Origin: Pseudomonas fluorescens
Lineage (GTDB): Bacteria; Pseudomonadota; Gammaproteobacteria; Pseudomonadales; Pseudomonadaceae
Direction of reading: 5' to 3'
NCBI RefSeq assembly: GCF_902498065.1
Contig: NZ_CABVIR010000001.1
Span: 1,550,001-1,614,000, forward strand
Length of the DNA stretch: 64,000 bases
Positions 25,421-34,179 of the stretch are shown piece by piece; the stretch's first letter is position 1; each line of letters opens with the position of its first letter. The notes under the pieces are model-generated. The model did no database searches and was not told where the DNA came from. It saw nothing but the letters and a program-made list of their open reading frames with translations. The position numbers and the translations under genes were made by a program.

Positions 25421-27058
25421 TCAAGCGTCCAGCCAGACCTGCTCGGCGAACATGTAGCCCATGAAGCCACCCAGCGGGTTGCTGCCGTAGCCTTTGATGC
25501 GCTGGTCGACGCCGTCGATGTTGCTGATGAACACCGGAATGCCAATGCCGCTGTGGTCATGCACCAGCGTCTGCATATCGGCGTACATTTTGCCGCGCTT
25601 GGCGTCGTCGGTTTCGCCGCGAGCGAGCATCAGCAACTGGTCGAACTGATCATTCTGCCAACCCGACTCGTTCCACGGCGCTTTCGACTGGAAGAACTGC
25701 GAGAACATCACGTCGGCGTTCGGCCGCGGGTTGATGTTGCCGAAACTCAGCGGGTGCTTCATCCAGTGGTTGGACCAGTAGCCGTCGCTCGGCAAGCGGT
25801 TGACGTCGAGCTTGAGCCCGGCCTGTTTCGCCGATTGCTGCAACAGCACGGCGATGTCTACCGAACCGGTGGCCGCCGGGGATGCCACCAGCGGCATGCT
25901 GATGCTTTCCATGCCGGCCTTTTTCAGCAGGAACCTGGCTTTTTCCGGGTCGTATACGGTTTGCGGTAGGTCGGCGTTGTAGTAGCGCGAACCGGGCGCA
26001 ATCGGATGATCGTTACCGACCACGGCAAAGCCACGGAACACAGCGGATTTCACCTGTTCGCGGTCCAGCAGGTACTTCATCGCCTGGGTGAATTCGGCGC
26101 TTTTGCCCGGCATCTGATCTTGACGGATGATCAAGTCAGTGTAGTTCCCCGACGGTGCATCAACGACCCGGTGCTTGGCGCTGGCCTTGATCCGCGTGGT
26201 GGAACGCGGATTGACTTCGTTGATCATGTGCACGTCGCCGGAGAGCAGCGCGTTCACCCGCGACGGTTCGTCGGAAATCGCGATGAACTCGATTTCGTCC
26301 AGATAAGGCAGGCCCGGTTTCCAGTAACCGGTGTTGCGAGCGGCAATCGAACGTACCCCCGGTTTGAATTCCTTGACCTTGAACGGTCCGGTGCCGATGC
26401 CCAGGTTGAAGTCGGTGGTGCCTTCGGGAACGATCAGCAGGTGCGAGACGGCGAGAATTGACGGCAACTCGGCGTTGGGTGCGCTGAGGCGAACCTGCAC
26501 TTCGTGGGTGCCGGTGGCCTTGATTTCGGTGAACTGCTCCATCAGCGGCATGACTTTGGAACCGGTGAGCGGATCCTTGTGCCGGCTCAGCGAATACACC
26601 ACGTCGGCGGCGCTGAGGGTCTTGCCGTTGTGGAACGTCACGTCCTTGCGCAGGGTGATGATCCACAGCGTCGCGTCGGTGTTGTCGATGCGCTCGGCCA
26701 GTTCCAGTTGCGGCACCAGATGCTTATCGAAACGGGTCAGGCCGTTGTAGAACATGAAGTGGCGCACGTAGTCGGTGGACAACGCGCCCTTGGCCGGGTC
26801 GAGGGTGTCGGCGGTGGAACTGGACATCCCGGCGACGCGAATCCGCCCGCCCGGTTTGCCCTTGCCCGGTGCGGCGGCTTCTTCAGCAAACAGTTTGCCG
26901 GCGGCGCCGAAGAGGCTGCCGGCGCCGGCCGCAGCAACACCCGCTACACCGAGCATTTGCAGGGCATTGCGGCGCGACATGCCGCGATTGAGGCCTTCGA
27001 AGACACGCAGGCTTTCCTGGCCGGAAATCAGTTGGGAGTCGATTTTGTTGTCAGTCAT
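25421..27058 (-). CDS. ABC transporter substrate-binding protein (SBP family 5), Tat-type signal
   Basis: A 545-residue family-5 binding protein. The N-terminal region contains SRRNALQMLGVAGVAAAGAG, a twin-arginine-like signal around residues 30-50 that suggests export by Tat. Family features are LDPAKGALSTDYVRHFMFYNGL, VTFHNGKTLSAADVVYSL and GTGPFKVKEFKPG. The ATG at 27058 is preferred over the frame to 27127. It would capture the transported peptide or opine in the periplasm. Family 5 covers peptides, opines and glutathione, so the ligand is open. Confidence 0.9.
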   Translation of the reverse strand: MTDNKIDSQLISGQESLRVFEGLNRGMSRRNALQMLGVAGVAAAGAGSLFGAAGKLFAEEAAAPGKGKPGGRIRVAGMSSSTADTLDPAKGALSTDYVRHFMFYNGLTRFDKHLVPQLELAERIDNTDATLWIITLRKDVTFHNGKTLSAADVVYSLSRHKDPLTGSKVMPLMEQFTEIKATGTHEVQVRLSAPNAELPSILAVSHLLIVPEGTTDFNLGIGTGPFKVKEFKPGVRSIAARNTGYWKPGLPYLDEIEFIAISDEPSRVNALLSGDVHMINEVNPRSTTRIKASAKHRVVDAPSGNYTDLIIRQDQMPGKSAEFTQAMKYLLDREQVKSAVFRGFAVVGNDHPIAPGSRYYNADLPQTVYDPEKARFLLKKAGMESISMPLVASPAATGSVDIAVLLQQSAKQAGLKLDVNRLPSDGYWSNHWMKHPLSFGNINPRPNADVMFSQFFQSKAPWNESGWQNDQFDQLLMLARGETDDAKRGKMYADMQTLVHDHSGIGIPVFISNIDGVDQRIKGYGSNPLGGFMGYMFAEQVWLDA

Positions 27059-27152
27059 ATCAGTTGTACCTGTCGAAGATGAGAAGGCTCGAGTGCTCCG
27101 GTTGACCGGAACGTCCTGGAAACGCAAACGACGGTGTCACCACAACATCAAC

Positions 27153-28427
27153 TCAATGCAAATAGTCCTGGAAGCGGTAATACGCACCCACGAACGGCAG
27201 GAACCAGGGCTTGCCGAAGTGCCCAGGGATCGCCGGCCAGTCGAGTTCGCGCCAGGGGTTGGCCTCGACGTTGCCGGCCATCACCTCGGCCATGACCTGG
27301 CCCATGTGCACCGACATCTGCACCCCGTGGCCGCTGTAGCCCATGGAGTGAAAAACCCCTCCGTGCTGACCGGCCCGGGGTAATCGGTCGGAGGTCATGT
27401 CCACCAATCCGCCCCAGCAGTAGTCGATTTTCACGTTGGCCAACTGCGGGAACATCTGCACCATTGCGGCTTGCAGTACCTTGCCGCTCTTGGCGTCGTT
27501 GACGCTGTCGGACATGGCAAACCGCGCACGACCACCGAAGAGCAAGCGGTTGTCCGGGGTCAGACGGAAGTAGTTACCGATCATACGGCTGGTGACATAG
27601 GCTCGGCGGCCGGGCAGTAGCTGATCGATCAACCATTGCGGCAGCACTTCGGTGGCAATGACAAAACTGCCCACCGGCACAATCCGCCGCCGATACCAAC
27701 CCAGGCCACCGTGTTGACAGGCGCCAGTGGCCAGCAACACTTGCCCGGCGTGCAGCGAACCCTTGCTGGTGTTGACCTGATAGCCGCCAGCCTGTGCTTT
27801 CCAGTCCAGCACCGAGGTGCCTTGGTGGATCAGTGCGCCGTGCCGTGCAGCCGCTTCAGCCAAGCCGACACCGAAGCGCCCGACATGCATCTGCACGCCG
27901 TTGCGTTGTAGCAATCCACCGTGAAACTGCACCGAATTCACTTCTGCGCGGGTCTGCTCGGCGGACAGCAACTCAACGTCGGCATCGACTTCCTTGTGAA
28001 TCAACTCGCAAGTCCGCGCCAGGCCTTCATAGTGCATCGGTTTGGCGGCCAACTTGAGCTTGCCGTTGCGGACCAGGTCGCAGGCGATTTGCTCCTGCTC
28101 CACCAGTGACACCACGCTCTGCACCGCACTTTCGTAGGCCTGGTAATAGGCCCGGGCCTTGTCGGCACCGAGGCTGGCGCTAAGCCCGGCGTAATCCTGG
28201 GCCACGCCGGTGTTGCATTGGCCACCGTTGCGCCCCGAAGCTTCACCGATCACCCGCCCGGCTTCGAGCACCACCACACTGGCGCCCTTCAAGGCCAACG
28301 CCCGGGCCGCCGCCAGGCCGGTGAAACCACCGCCGACGATGGCCACATCGACCTGCCTGGGCAAAGCACCGAGTTGAGCACCGCTGAACGCCGGTGCGGT
28401 GTCGAGCCAGTAGGATTCACTGCCCAT
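27153..28427 (-). CDS. FAD-dependent amine oxidoreductase (PuuB-like)
   Basis: A 424-residue DAO-family protein with the signature start MGSESYWLDTAP, dinucleotide fold VDVAIVGGGFTGLAAARALA, GEASGRNGGQCNTGVAQDY and a late GYSGHGVQMSVHMGQVMAE. It resembles gamma-glutamylputrescine oxidase and related enzymes that oxidise an amine to an aldehyde and ammonia. The ATG at 28427 follows GGCGG at seven bases; the frame to 28553 runs into the HAD gene. It stands between the HAD gene (31 bp) and the binding-protein gene (94 bp), so it is a second, independent flavin oxidase in the operon. Confidence 0.86.
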   Translation of the reverse strand: MGSESYWLDTAPAFSGAQLGALPRQVDVAIVGGGFTGLAAARALALKGASVVVLEAGRVIGEASGRNGGQCNTGVAQDYAGLSASLGADKARAYYQAYESAVQSVVSLVEQEQIACDLVRNGKLKLAAKPMHYEGLARTCELIHKEVDADVELLSAEQTRAEVNSVQFHGGLLQRNGVQMHVGRFGVGLAEAAARHGALIHQGTSVLDWKAQAGGYQVNTSKGSLHAGQVLLATGACQHGGLGWYRRRIVPVGSFVIATEVLPQWLIDQLLPGRRAYVTSRMIGNYFRLTPDNRLLFGGRARFAMSDSVNDAKSGKVLQAAMVQMFPQLANVKIDYCWGGLVDMTSDRLPRAGQHGGVFHSMGYSGHGVQMSVHMGQVMAEVMAGNVEANPWRELDWPAIPGHFGKPWFLPFVGAYYRFQDYLH

Positions 28428-28458
28428 GTTTAATCCGCCTATGCCAGGAAAAGTGCCG

Positions 28459-29127
28459 TTACAGACCGACCAGCGCAGCCAGGCCACCGATGTCGGTGAT
28501 CTGCTGGTAGCCGTAGAAAGCATTGGCCGGGACTTCGTGACCGCGGGCAACAAAGGCCTTGTTCTTGATCTTCATGTCGTGGGCCGGCATCAGGTCGTAA
28601 CGGAAGCTGGAGGACACATGCAAGATGTCTTCCGGGCCGCAGTTTAGGTTGTCGAGCATGTACTCGAACGCTGCCAGACGCGGCTTATAGGCTTGTGCCT
28701 GTTCGGCGGTGAAGACCTTGTGAAATGGCGCGCCGAGCTTGTCGACGTTGGACATGATTTGGCTGTCGCTGGCGTTGGAGAAAATCACCAGTGGGATCTT
28801 GTCGGCGATTTTCGACAGGCCGGCCGGTACGTCCGGGTGCGGGCCCCAGGTCGGCACGGCGTCGTAATACAGCTGACCTTCGTCGCGGTATTCGATACCC
28901 CAACGCTTGCAGGTCCGCGCCAGGGCGGTCTTGAGGATTTCGTCGTATGGCATCCAGTCACCCATGACCTGGTCCAGACGATAGGCCGAGAAATCCTTGA
29001 CGAATTGATCCATCTGCTCGGGCGCCACGCGATCAGCGAAAATCTCGCGCGTCATCGTGCCCATGTGGAAATTGGTCAGCGTACCGTAGCAGTCGAACGT
29101 AATGAATTTGGGGCGAAGAAAGCTCAT
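28459..29127 (-). CDS. Haloacid dehalogenase type II family protein
   Basis: A 222-residue HAD protein with motif I FITFDCYGTLTNFHMG (nucleophile aspartate), motif II IFSNASDSQIMSNV, lysine region AYKPRLAAFEYML and motif IV HVSSSFRYDLMPAH. It matches the length of 2-haloacid dehalogenases, but in Pseudomonas such proteins in amino-acid operons are rarely shown to dehalogenate. It is the first gene of the minus-strand operon. Phosphatase or dehalogenase activity cannot be decided here. Confidence 0.83.
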   Translation of the reverse strand: MSFLRPKFITFDCYGTLTNFHMGTMTREIFADRVAPEQMDQFVKDFSAYRLDQVMGDWMPYDEILKTALARTCKRWGIEYRDEGQLYYDAVPTWGPHPDVPAGLSKIADKIPLVIFSNASDSQIMSNVDKLGAPFHKVFTAEQAQAYKPRLAAFEYMLDNLNCGPEDILHVSSSFRYDLMPAHDMKIKNKAFVARGHEVPANAFYGYQQITDIGGLAALVGL

Positions 29128-29437
29128 TGAGTGCGGTCCTGAAGTTCGTTGAGGTCATGGCGCGACAAGCATTCGCTTGGCTTGCAAAGCTGTGATGCAA
29201 AGCTGTGATGCAACGCTGCAGCACACCGTCATTACAACACCGTGAAATCAGCAGATGGCGTTAAAAGCGACCGCCACCCGATATAAACCACCGTTTTGCC
29301 CCTCCCCCTCAGCAGACTTTGCGGGGCGCTCCAGGCTTGGGCAAACCCCGTATTTGTGCGCTCTTATGGACCTTTATAGCCCTGTGCGGCTCAGGTGCGC
29401 CGCCATTCGCCGCAGAAACTGCGTCGGGCAGAACTAA
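29128..29437. promoter_or_regulatory. Promoter region of the ten-gene operon with a 13-bp tandem repeat
   Basis: About 310 bp upstream of the first operon gene. GCAAAGCTGTGAT occurs at 29184-29196 and immediately again at 29197-29209, followed by a partial third copy (GCAACGCTG). No coding frame is convincing. The repeat sits 60-80 bp from the start codon, a plausible regulator site. Confidence 0.45.
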
Positions 29438-29467
29438 AACGGGCGCTTCCCTGAGGAAGCGCCCGTT
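29438..29467 (-). terminator. Rho-independent terminator after the aldehyde dehydrogenase gene
   Basis: A 13-bp perfect stem AACGGGCGCTTCC with a CTGA loop, followed on the minus strand by TTTTAG. It ends the aldehyde dehydrogenase transcript and separates it from the downstream operon. Confidence 0.85.
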
Positions 29468-29501
29468 TGGGTGCGGTTTCAAAGCGCTTGTAGCAGTTGC
29501 G

Positions 29502-30974
29502 CTACTGCACGATATCGATCAGCACACTCTTGAAGCGCAAGTTAGCTTCGAACGCTTCGCGGCCCAGGTCCTTGCCGATGCCGGAGCGTTTGTAGCCACC
29601 GGTTGGCAGAATGTAGTCGTTACTGCGACCGTAACGGTTGACCCATACCGTCCCCGCCTCCAGCCGCCGGACCAGCCGCAGGGCGCGATTGATGTCGGCG
29701 GTGTGCACTCCCGCCGCGAGGCCATAAGTGGCGTGTGCGGCCAGGCTCAGCGCCTGCTCTTCGTCATCGAACGCCTGCACCGTCAGTACCGGGCCGAAGA
29801 TTTCTTCGCAGACCGCAGGGTTTTGGTTGTCGAGGCCGACCAGCAGCGTCGGTTTGTAGTAAGCCCCGCCCAACCCTTCAAATAATCCGCCGCCGGTCAA
29901 CACTTCGGCCCCGGCCTGACGCGAACGCTGGACAATGCCGTCGATGCGGCTGGCCTGCAATCGGGAGATGATTGGCGACAATGTGCCGTCAGGTGACCAG
30001 GTCGGAGCCGGTCGCAATCCTTCGAAATACGCCTGCAAGTGCGCAATAAAGGGTTCCATTATCGAACGCTGGATCAACAGCCGTGAACCGGATACGCAGA
30101 CCTGCCCGGCGTTACCGGTAATGGCCAGCGCCACGGTGTGCGCGGTTTTGGCAATGTCCGGCACGTCGGCAAACACCAGTTGCGGGCTTTTGCCGCCGAG
30201 CTCCAGGGTGACCGGTTTTGGACCGACCAACGCGCAGGTGGACATGATGCTAGAACCTGTTGCCGTCGATCCGGTGAAGGTTACTTTGGCAACACGAGGG
30301 TGACGGCACAAGGCATCGCCCGTGACGCGACCGTCACCCTGCACCACGTTAAAAATCCCCGCAGGAATGCCCGCCTGCAACGCCAGCTCGGCGAAGCGCA
30401 GACTGGAGAATGGCGTCAGCTCTGAAGGCTTGAGCACTACAGCATTCCCTGCTGCCAGCGCCGGGGCGACTTTCCAGGAAGCCATGCTCAATGGAAAATT
30501 CCACGGCGCGATGGCCGCAATCACGCCGTAGGGTTCGGCGATTTGCATGCCCAACCGATCGGTCTGGGTCGCCGCGACCTGGCCGCCGTGCTTGTCCGCC
30601 AGCTCGGCAAAAAAGCGAATACCTTCGGCGACATAGGGAATGTCCCAGGCAATCACATCTTTATGCGGACGGGTCGAACCGACGGCTTCCAGTGGTGCGA
30701 GGATCTCGGCATCCGCTTCGATCAGGTCGGCCCAGCGACGCATCACCCGCGCCCGCTCGCGGGGTGGGCGACGAGCCCAATCGCTGCGGTTGAATGCCTG
30801 CCAGGCATCGTTGACAGCCTCATCCACCAGGTTGACATCGGCAATCGGCAATCCGGCATACACCTGGCCGTCCGAGGGCCGCACCACTTCCAGTCCCGGT
30901 TGAGCGTCGCGGTATTTTCCGCCGATAAAATGAGCGCTGCGCACAGCGATAAGACGAGGATCGAAACTATCCAT
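29502..30974 (-). CDS. Aldehyde dehydrogenase family protein
   Basis: A 490-residue NAD-dependent aldehyde dehydrogenase beginning MDSFDPRLIAVRSAHFIGG. It has IAPWNFPL, FTGSTATGSSI, the base glutamate in LELGGKSPQLVF and the catalytic cysteine in NAGQVCVSGSR. The ATG at 30974 follows GGAG at six bases. It is placed directly upstream of the amine-oxidase operon, so it probably oxidises the aldehyde made there (betaine-aldehyde or gamma-aminobutyraldehyde type). It has its own terminator and so its own promoter. Confidence 0.9.
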   Translation of the reverse strand: MDSFDPRLIAVRSAHFIGGKYRDAQPGLEVVRPSDGQVYAGLPIADVNLVDEAVNDAWQAFNRSDWARRPPRERARVMRRWADLIEADAEILAPLEAVGSTRPHKDVIAWDIPYVAEGIRFFAELADKHGGQVAATQTDRLGMQIAEPYGVIAAIAPWNFPLSMASWKVAPALAAGNAVVLKPSELTPFSSLRFAELALQAGIPAGIFNVVQGDGRVTGDALCRHPRVAKVTFTGSTATGSSIMSTCALVGPKPVTLELGGKSPQLVFADVPDIAKTAHTVALAITGNAGQVCVSGSRLLIQRSIMEPFIAHLQAYFEGLRPAPTWSPDGTLSPIISRLQASRIDGIVQRSRQAGAEVLTGGGLFEGLGGAYYKPTLLVGLDNQNPAVCEEIFGPVLTVQAFDDEEQALSLAAHATYGLAAGVHTADINRALRLVRRLEAGTVWVNRYGRSNDYILPTGGYKRSGIGKDLGREAFEANLRFKSVLIDIVQ

Positions 30975-31216
30975 GGAGCACTCCAAATAAGGGCCGGCGA
31001 GTCGTTAACTCAGGCTTCCATCGTAGAAAAAAAGCCCAAGCATTTGCTGCCGACCTTGCGGTGCAATTAAGTAGTAAGTGTGGTCTGGCAGCCTTCGACG
31101 TGAGGAATCTGCCGAATGTTCCACCCCCTCTTGTCAGGCCTTCACACAGATGGGATACAAGCACCATTGCGCTGGAAAACCGGTCGCTCGTGCACACTGT
31201 TTATCGGAGACTCGCC

Positions 31217-32074
31217 ATGTCCGCCCCGCAACAATCCGCTTATATTTATCGCCCGATGACCGCAGCAGATCTCCCGGCAGCCCATGCCTTGTCCGTGCAA
31301 TTGAAGTGGCCGCATCGCTTGGAAGACTGGGCGATGTTGCAACGGGTCAGTGATGGTTTCGTGGTGCTGGATGGCGAGCGTTTGATCGGCACCGCTTTCG
31401 CCTGCCCACAGGGCAAGTTTGCGACCATTGGCCTGGTGATCGTCAGTGATGACTATCAGGGCAAAGGCATCGGTCGCAAGCTGATGGAACTTGCACTCGA
31501 TGCCTGCCAGACACGCACGCCAGTGCTCAATGCCACGCTGGCCGGTGCACCGCTTTACACCAGTCAGGGCTTTGTCGAGTTCGGCCGGATTCAGCAACAT
31601 CAGGGAATCGTCTCTGCACCCGCTACAGAAGCATTGGCCGAGGGCCAGCTGTGCCGTGAATTGAGTGATGCGGATCAGGCTCAAGTGCTGTCGCTGGCCA
31701 ATGCCGGCAGCGGGCTGGATCGGAAAGCGGTGCTCACCGATCTGTTCAGTGTGGTCGAGCGGTCGGCAGGCATTGAACGTGGCGGTCAACTCCGCGCCTT
31801 CGCGTTGCTGCGCCCCTTCGGCCGCGGTCGTTGCATCGGCCCGGTGGTCGCCGAAAACCTCGAACAGGCCAAACACCTGATCACCGTTTTGCTGGCGCAA
31901 GTGCCGGACGCTTTCGTGCGCATCGACATTCCGGCAGACAGTGGCCTAGCCGAGTGGCTGGAGCTGGCAGGTCTCAAGCAAGTCGACACAGTGGCGCAGA
32001 TGGCCCGGGGCACACCGCCACACACCACCGACAGCGTTTGGCAGTTCGCACTAGTCACCCAAGCCATTGGATGA
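31217..32074 (+). CDS. GNAT-family N-acetyltransferase, two-domain
   Basis: A 285-residue protein beginning MSAPQQSAYIYRPMTAADL. The N-terminal GNAT domain shows IGLVIVSDDYQGKGIGRKLM, the acetyl-CoA-binding Q/R-x-x-G-x-G/A motif as YQGKGIG. The second half (about residues 150-285) has the YjdJ-like C-terminal acetyltransferase-like domain with GRCIGPVVAEN and IDIPADSGLAEWLELAGL. The upstream extension to 31061 is not supported; the ATG at 31217 follows CGGAG. It is divergent from the aldehyde dehydrogenase. The acceptor is unknown. Confidence 0.85.
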   Translation: MSAPQQSAYIYRPMTAADLPAAHALSVQLKWPHRLEDWAMLQRVSDGFVVLDGERLIGTAFACPQGKFATIGLVIVSDDYQGKGIGRKLMELALDACQTRTPVLNATLAGAPLYTSQGFVEFGRIQQHQGIVSAPATEALAEGQLCRELSDADQAQVLSLANAGSGLDRKAVLTDLFSVVERSAGIERGGQLRAFALLRPFGRGRCIGPVVAENLEQAKHLITVLLAQVPDAFVRIDIPADSGLAEWLELAGLKQVDTVAQMARGTPPHTTDSVWQFALVTQAIG

Positions 32075-32141
32075 CCACACGTGCGATGAAGCCACCGCTA
32101 CCCAATTCCCCTCTATACCTCATTTCATGGAGCGTTACCGT

Positions 32142-32855
32142 ATGTCCCAACCTACCGTTCTGCTGTTGGCTCGCGCCAACGGCGGTCCTGTCAATACGAC
32201 CTTCAAAGCTGCCCCCTTAAGCCCCATCGACCCCTTCATGGACGGTCGTCAGATTGCTTATACCGGGCCTGATGGCGTGACGGCGGGCATCGTGCAGGCA
32301 AGCGGAATGCTCGATAACGATAACTTTCCGCACACTGAAGTGATCGTGGTTCATGCCGGCCACGTCGTACTCCAAACCGCAACACAGACGCTCGAACTGA
32401 GTATCGGTGCCAGCGCGGTGATCGGTCGTGGTACCGCGTTGCGGATCCTGGCCCAACCTGACACTCGTTGGGCCTTCTGTGCGCTCTTATGCCCCGCCGC
32501 TGAACCTACACCCGGACTGACAGCGCTCGACCCACTGGCCATGCTTTCTCCTTCGGCAGCACCGGAACCGCAAATACTGATAGGCCCCACCCCGCAGTGC
32601 CGATCGCGCAATGCCTTCGAAGACGACGCCACCGAACTGCGTGTGGGTGTGTGGGACTCGACACCGTACGAACGTCATGGCCGAGCACACAAGCTCAACG
32701 AGCTGATGCACCTGATTGAAGGCAGCGTCACCTTGCTGGCACCCGATGGAACGAACGTGACGGTCAACACCGGTGACAGCGTATTCGTACCGCAAGGCGC
32801 GCTGTGCGCGTGGAAAAGTACGCGGTATGTGCGCAAAGTGTATGCCGTTAAGTAA
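32142..32855 (+). CDS. Cupin-domain protein (two cupin folds)
   Basis: A 237-residue protein with two cupin-like halves. The second reads LNELMHLIEGSVTLLAPDG, VNTGDSVFVPQGALCAWKS, the two classical cupin motifs; the first contains HTEVIVVHAGHVVLQ. It belongs to the EutQ/DUF861-like group often found beside amine-oxidising genes. The ATG at 32142 follows GGAG at nine bases. It lies 67 bp after the GNAT gene and may be cotranscribed. Metal-dependent enzyme or sensor role is undecided. Confidence 0.75.
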   Translation: MSQPTVLLLARANGGPVNTTFKAAPLSPIDPFMDGRQIAYTGPDGVTAGIVQASGMLDNDNFPHTEVIVVHAGHVVLQTATQTLELSIGASAVIGRGTALRILAQPDTRWAFCALLCPAAEPTPGLTALDPLAMLSPSAAPEPQILIGPTPQCRSRNAFEDDATELRVGVWDSTPYERHGRAHKLNELMHLIEGSVTLLAPDGTNVTVNTGDSVFVPQGALCAWKSTRYVRKVYAVK

Positions 32856-33073
32856 CAGGCGACCGACAACTGCGAACCGGGTACACAGTGGACCGATGAG
32901 GTTCATGTGTACGATGGCGGGTTTCTATTGAGTGCTTCTGCCGTCGCTCAGCTTGTGGTGCCGAATCCAAGCAGAGTGATGTTTATGGTCTTTCCCATTT
33001 CGAGCAGTCCTTGATTCGTGTCCCGGCCATTGAGCTCGTACGGATCAAGCCTTCAATACTCACCAGCATGATC

Positions 33074-33115
33074 TGCCCGAGGTCACTCCCATGTGCATGA
33101 ATGTAACCTCGGGCA
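33074..33115. terminator. Long-arm hairpin downstream of the dctA remnant
   Basis: TGCCCGAGGT at 33074-33083 pairs with ACCTCGGGCA at 33106-33115 around a 22-nt loop. It probably is the old terminator of the transporter gene whose 3' end survives at 33139. There is no clear T-tract. Confidence 0.55.
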
Positions 33116-33138
33116 CATAAGGTACTGACTCCGGTTTC

Positions 33139-33565
33139 TTAGGCCTTCGCTGTCGCACCCATTGACGCGGCATTCTCGCGGTCATGCATTTGTGCCTGCA
33201 CCTGAGCCTCCTCTTCACTCACCAACTCCCCCTCCCACTTGGCCACCACGGCGTTTGCGATAGAGTTACCGACGGCATTGGTGGCCGCGCGGCCCATGTC
33301 GAGAAAGGTATCAACACCCAAGATCAGCAGCAGCTCAGCTTCCGGGATGTTGAACTGGCTAAGTGTCGCTGCGATCACCACCAGCGAGCATCGCGGAACG
33401 CCAGCCATGCCCTTGGAGGTCGCATCAAAATCAGCAACATGGTGATCTGGGGGCCAATGGACAACTCAATGCCGTAAGCCTGCGCGATGAACAGCACTGC
33501 AAAGGTGCAGTACATCATCGAACCGTCGAGGTTGAACGAATAGCCTACACCGCTGGAATATCGTC
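33139..33565 (-). pseudogene. dctA: C4-dicarboxylate/proton symporter remnant (C-terminal third)
   Basis: Minus-strand remains of a DAACS transporter. [24 protein letters not shown] and [16 protein letters not shown] (about 33430-33560) lead, after a one-base shift near 33428, to [55 protein letters not shown] (in part) and the C-terminus at 33139. About 290 N-terminal residues are missing; the frame ends at a junction near 33565 with an unrelated gene fragment on the other strand. It cannot make a functional carrier. Confidence 0.85.
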
Positions 33566-33570
33566 GGCGT

Positions 33571-33846
33571 GTAGGGCTCTGGCGTGAGGTGGGCGCTGAC
33601 AAACCCTATATCAGCTTTTTGCATCTGGACCTTGAAGCCGATCCTCATACGCCGATGAAACCACTGCGTTTCGGTGGGCGCGGTGGGCGCGGTGGGCGAT
33701 TGGCTCTCATTGAGGAGCTAGAAGCATTGCGTGAGTCGGGTGTGCAGCATGTTGGGCTGCATCTGCGTCTCAGCGAACGCCCCGTCGTGGAGGTGATTGA
33801 AGAGATTGCCGAATACATTTTGCCCAGATTTCACGACGTCATATGA
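33571..33846 (+). pseudogene. C-terminal fragment of an LLM-class flavin monooxygenase
   Basis: In-frame plus-strand residues begin [20 protein letters not shown] and end GVQHVGLHLRLSERPVVEVIEEIAEYILPRFHDVI (in part), the usual C-terminus of luciferase-like monooxygenases. No N-terminal part exists. The tract GRGGRGG at 33673-33699 comes from a 9-bp unit repeated three times and may be a later expansion. The fragment abuts the dctA remnant head to head near 33565. Confidence 0.75.
33673..33699. repeat. 9-bp tandem repeat, three copies
   Basis: GGTGGGCGC, GGTGGGCGC and GGTGGGCGA follow one another within the monooxygenase fragment, adding Gly-Arg-Gly units. Normal family members lack this extension at the position. 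Confidence 0.8.
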
Positions 33847-34035
33847 CTCGCTGTAGGGAGCAGCAAGCTGAAGGTTATCCAACGGCGGTCTGGTCAGTAG
33901 ATCGCCCTGCACGCGACCACCCGACGCATTCACCCCGGCGTACTGACACTGGCCCCTAACCTGGACACCGCCAACGCCGACGCTCAAGTCACGACCAGCG
34001 GCACGCATGCCCCTCCCGAACGACCAGATCGGGCC

Positions 34036-34179
34036 TTGAGCTCACGCCAATGGAACTATGGACCCAGACTGTACTTGCCGGTTTTCCAGCGTGGCCGCTT
34101 AACCGGAACCTTGGAGCTGCGCGAACGACAACAGCGGGAAGCCACGTTGGACTACCAGCGCCCGGTGTTCGCCGCATGA
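34036..34179 (+). pseudogene. Fragment of an outer-membrane efflux factor (TolC/OprM type)
   Basis: 48 codons reading LSSRQWNYGPRLYLPVF, QRGRLTGTLELRERQQREA and TLDYQRPVFAA before a TGA at 34177-34179. The pattern G-P-R-L-x-L-P-x-F followed by G-R-L-x-G-T-L-E-L-R-E is that of the second coiled-coil repeat of RND outer-membrane channels. The remaining ~400 residues are absent and the tail ends early. Preceding sequence from 33900 may hold further decayed parts. Confidence 0.65.

Noticed and set aside
28459..29127. True 2-haloacid dehalogenase activity
   Set aside because: The HAD fold is clear, but the catabolic setting (amine oxidase, importer, deacylase) gives no hint of halogenated substrates; kept as a family assignment only.
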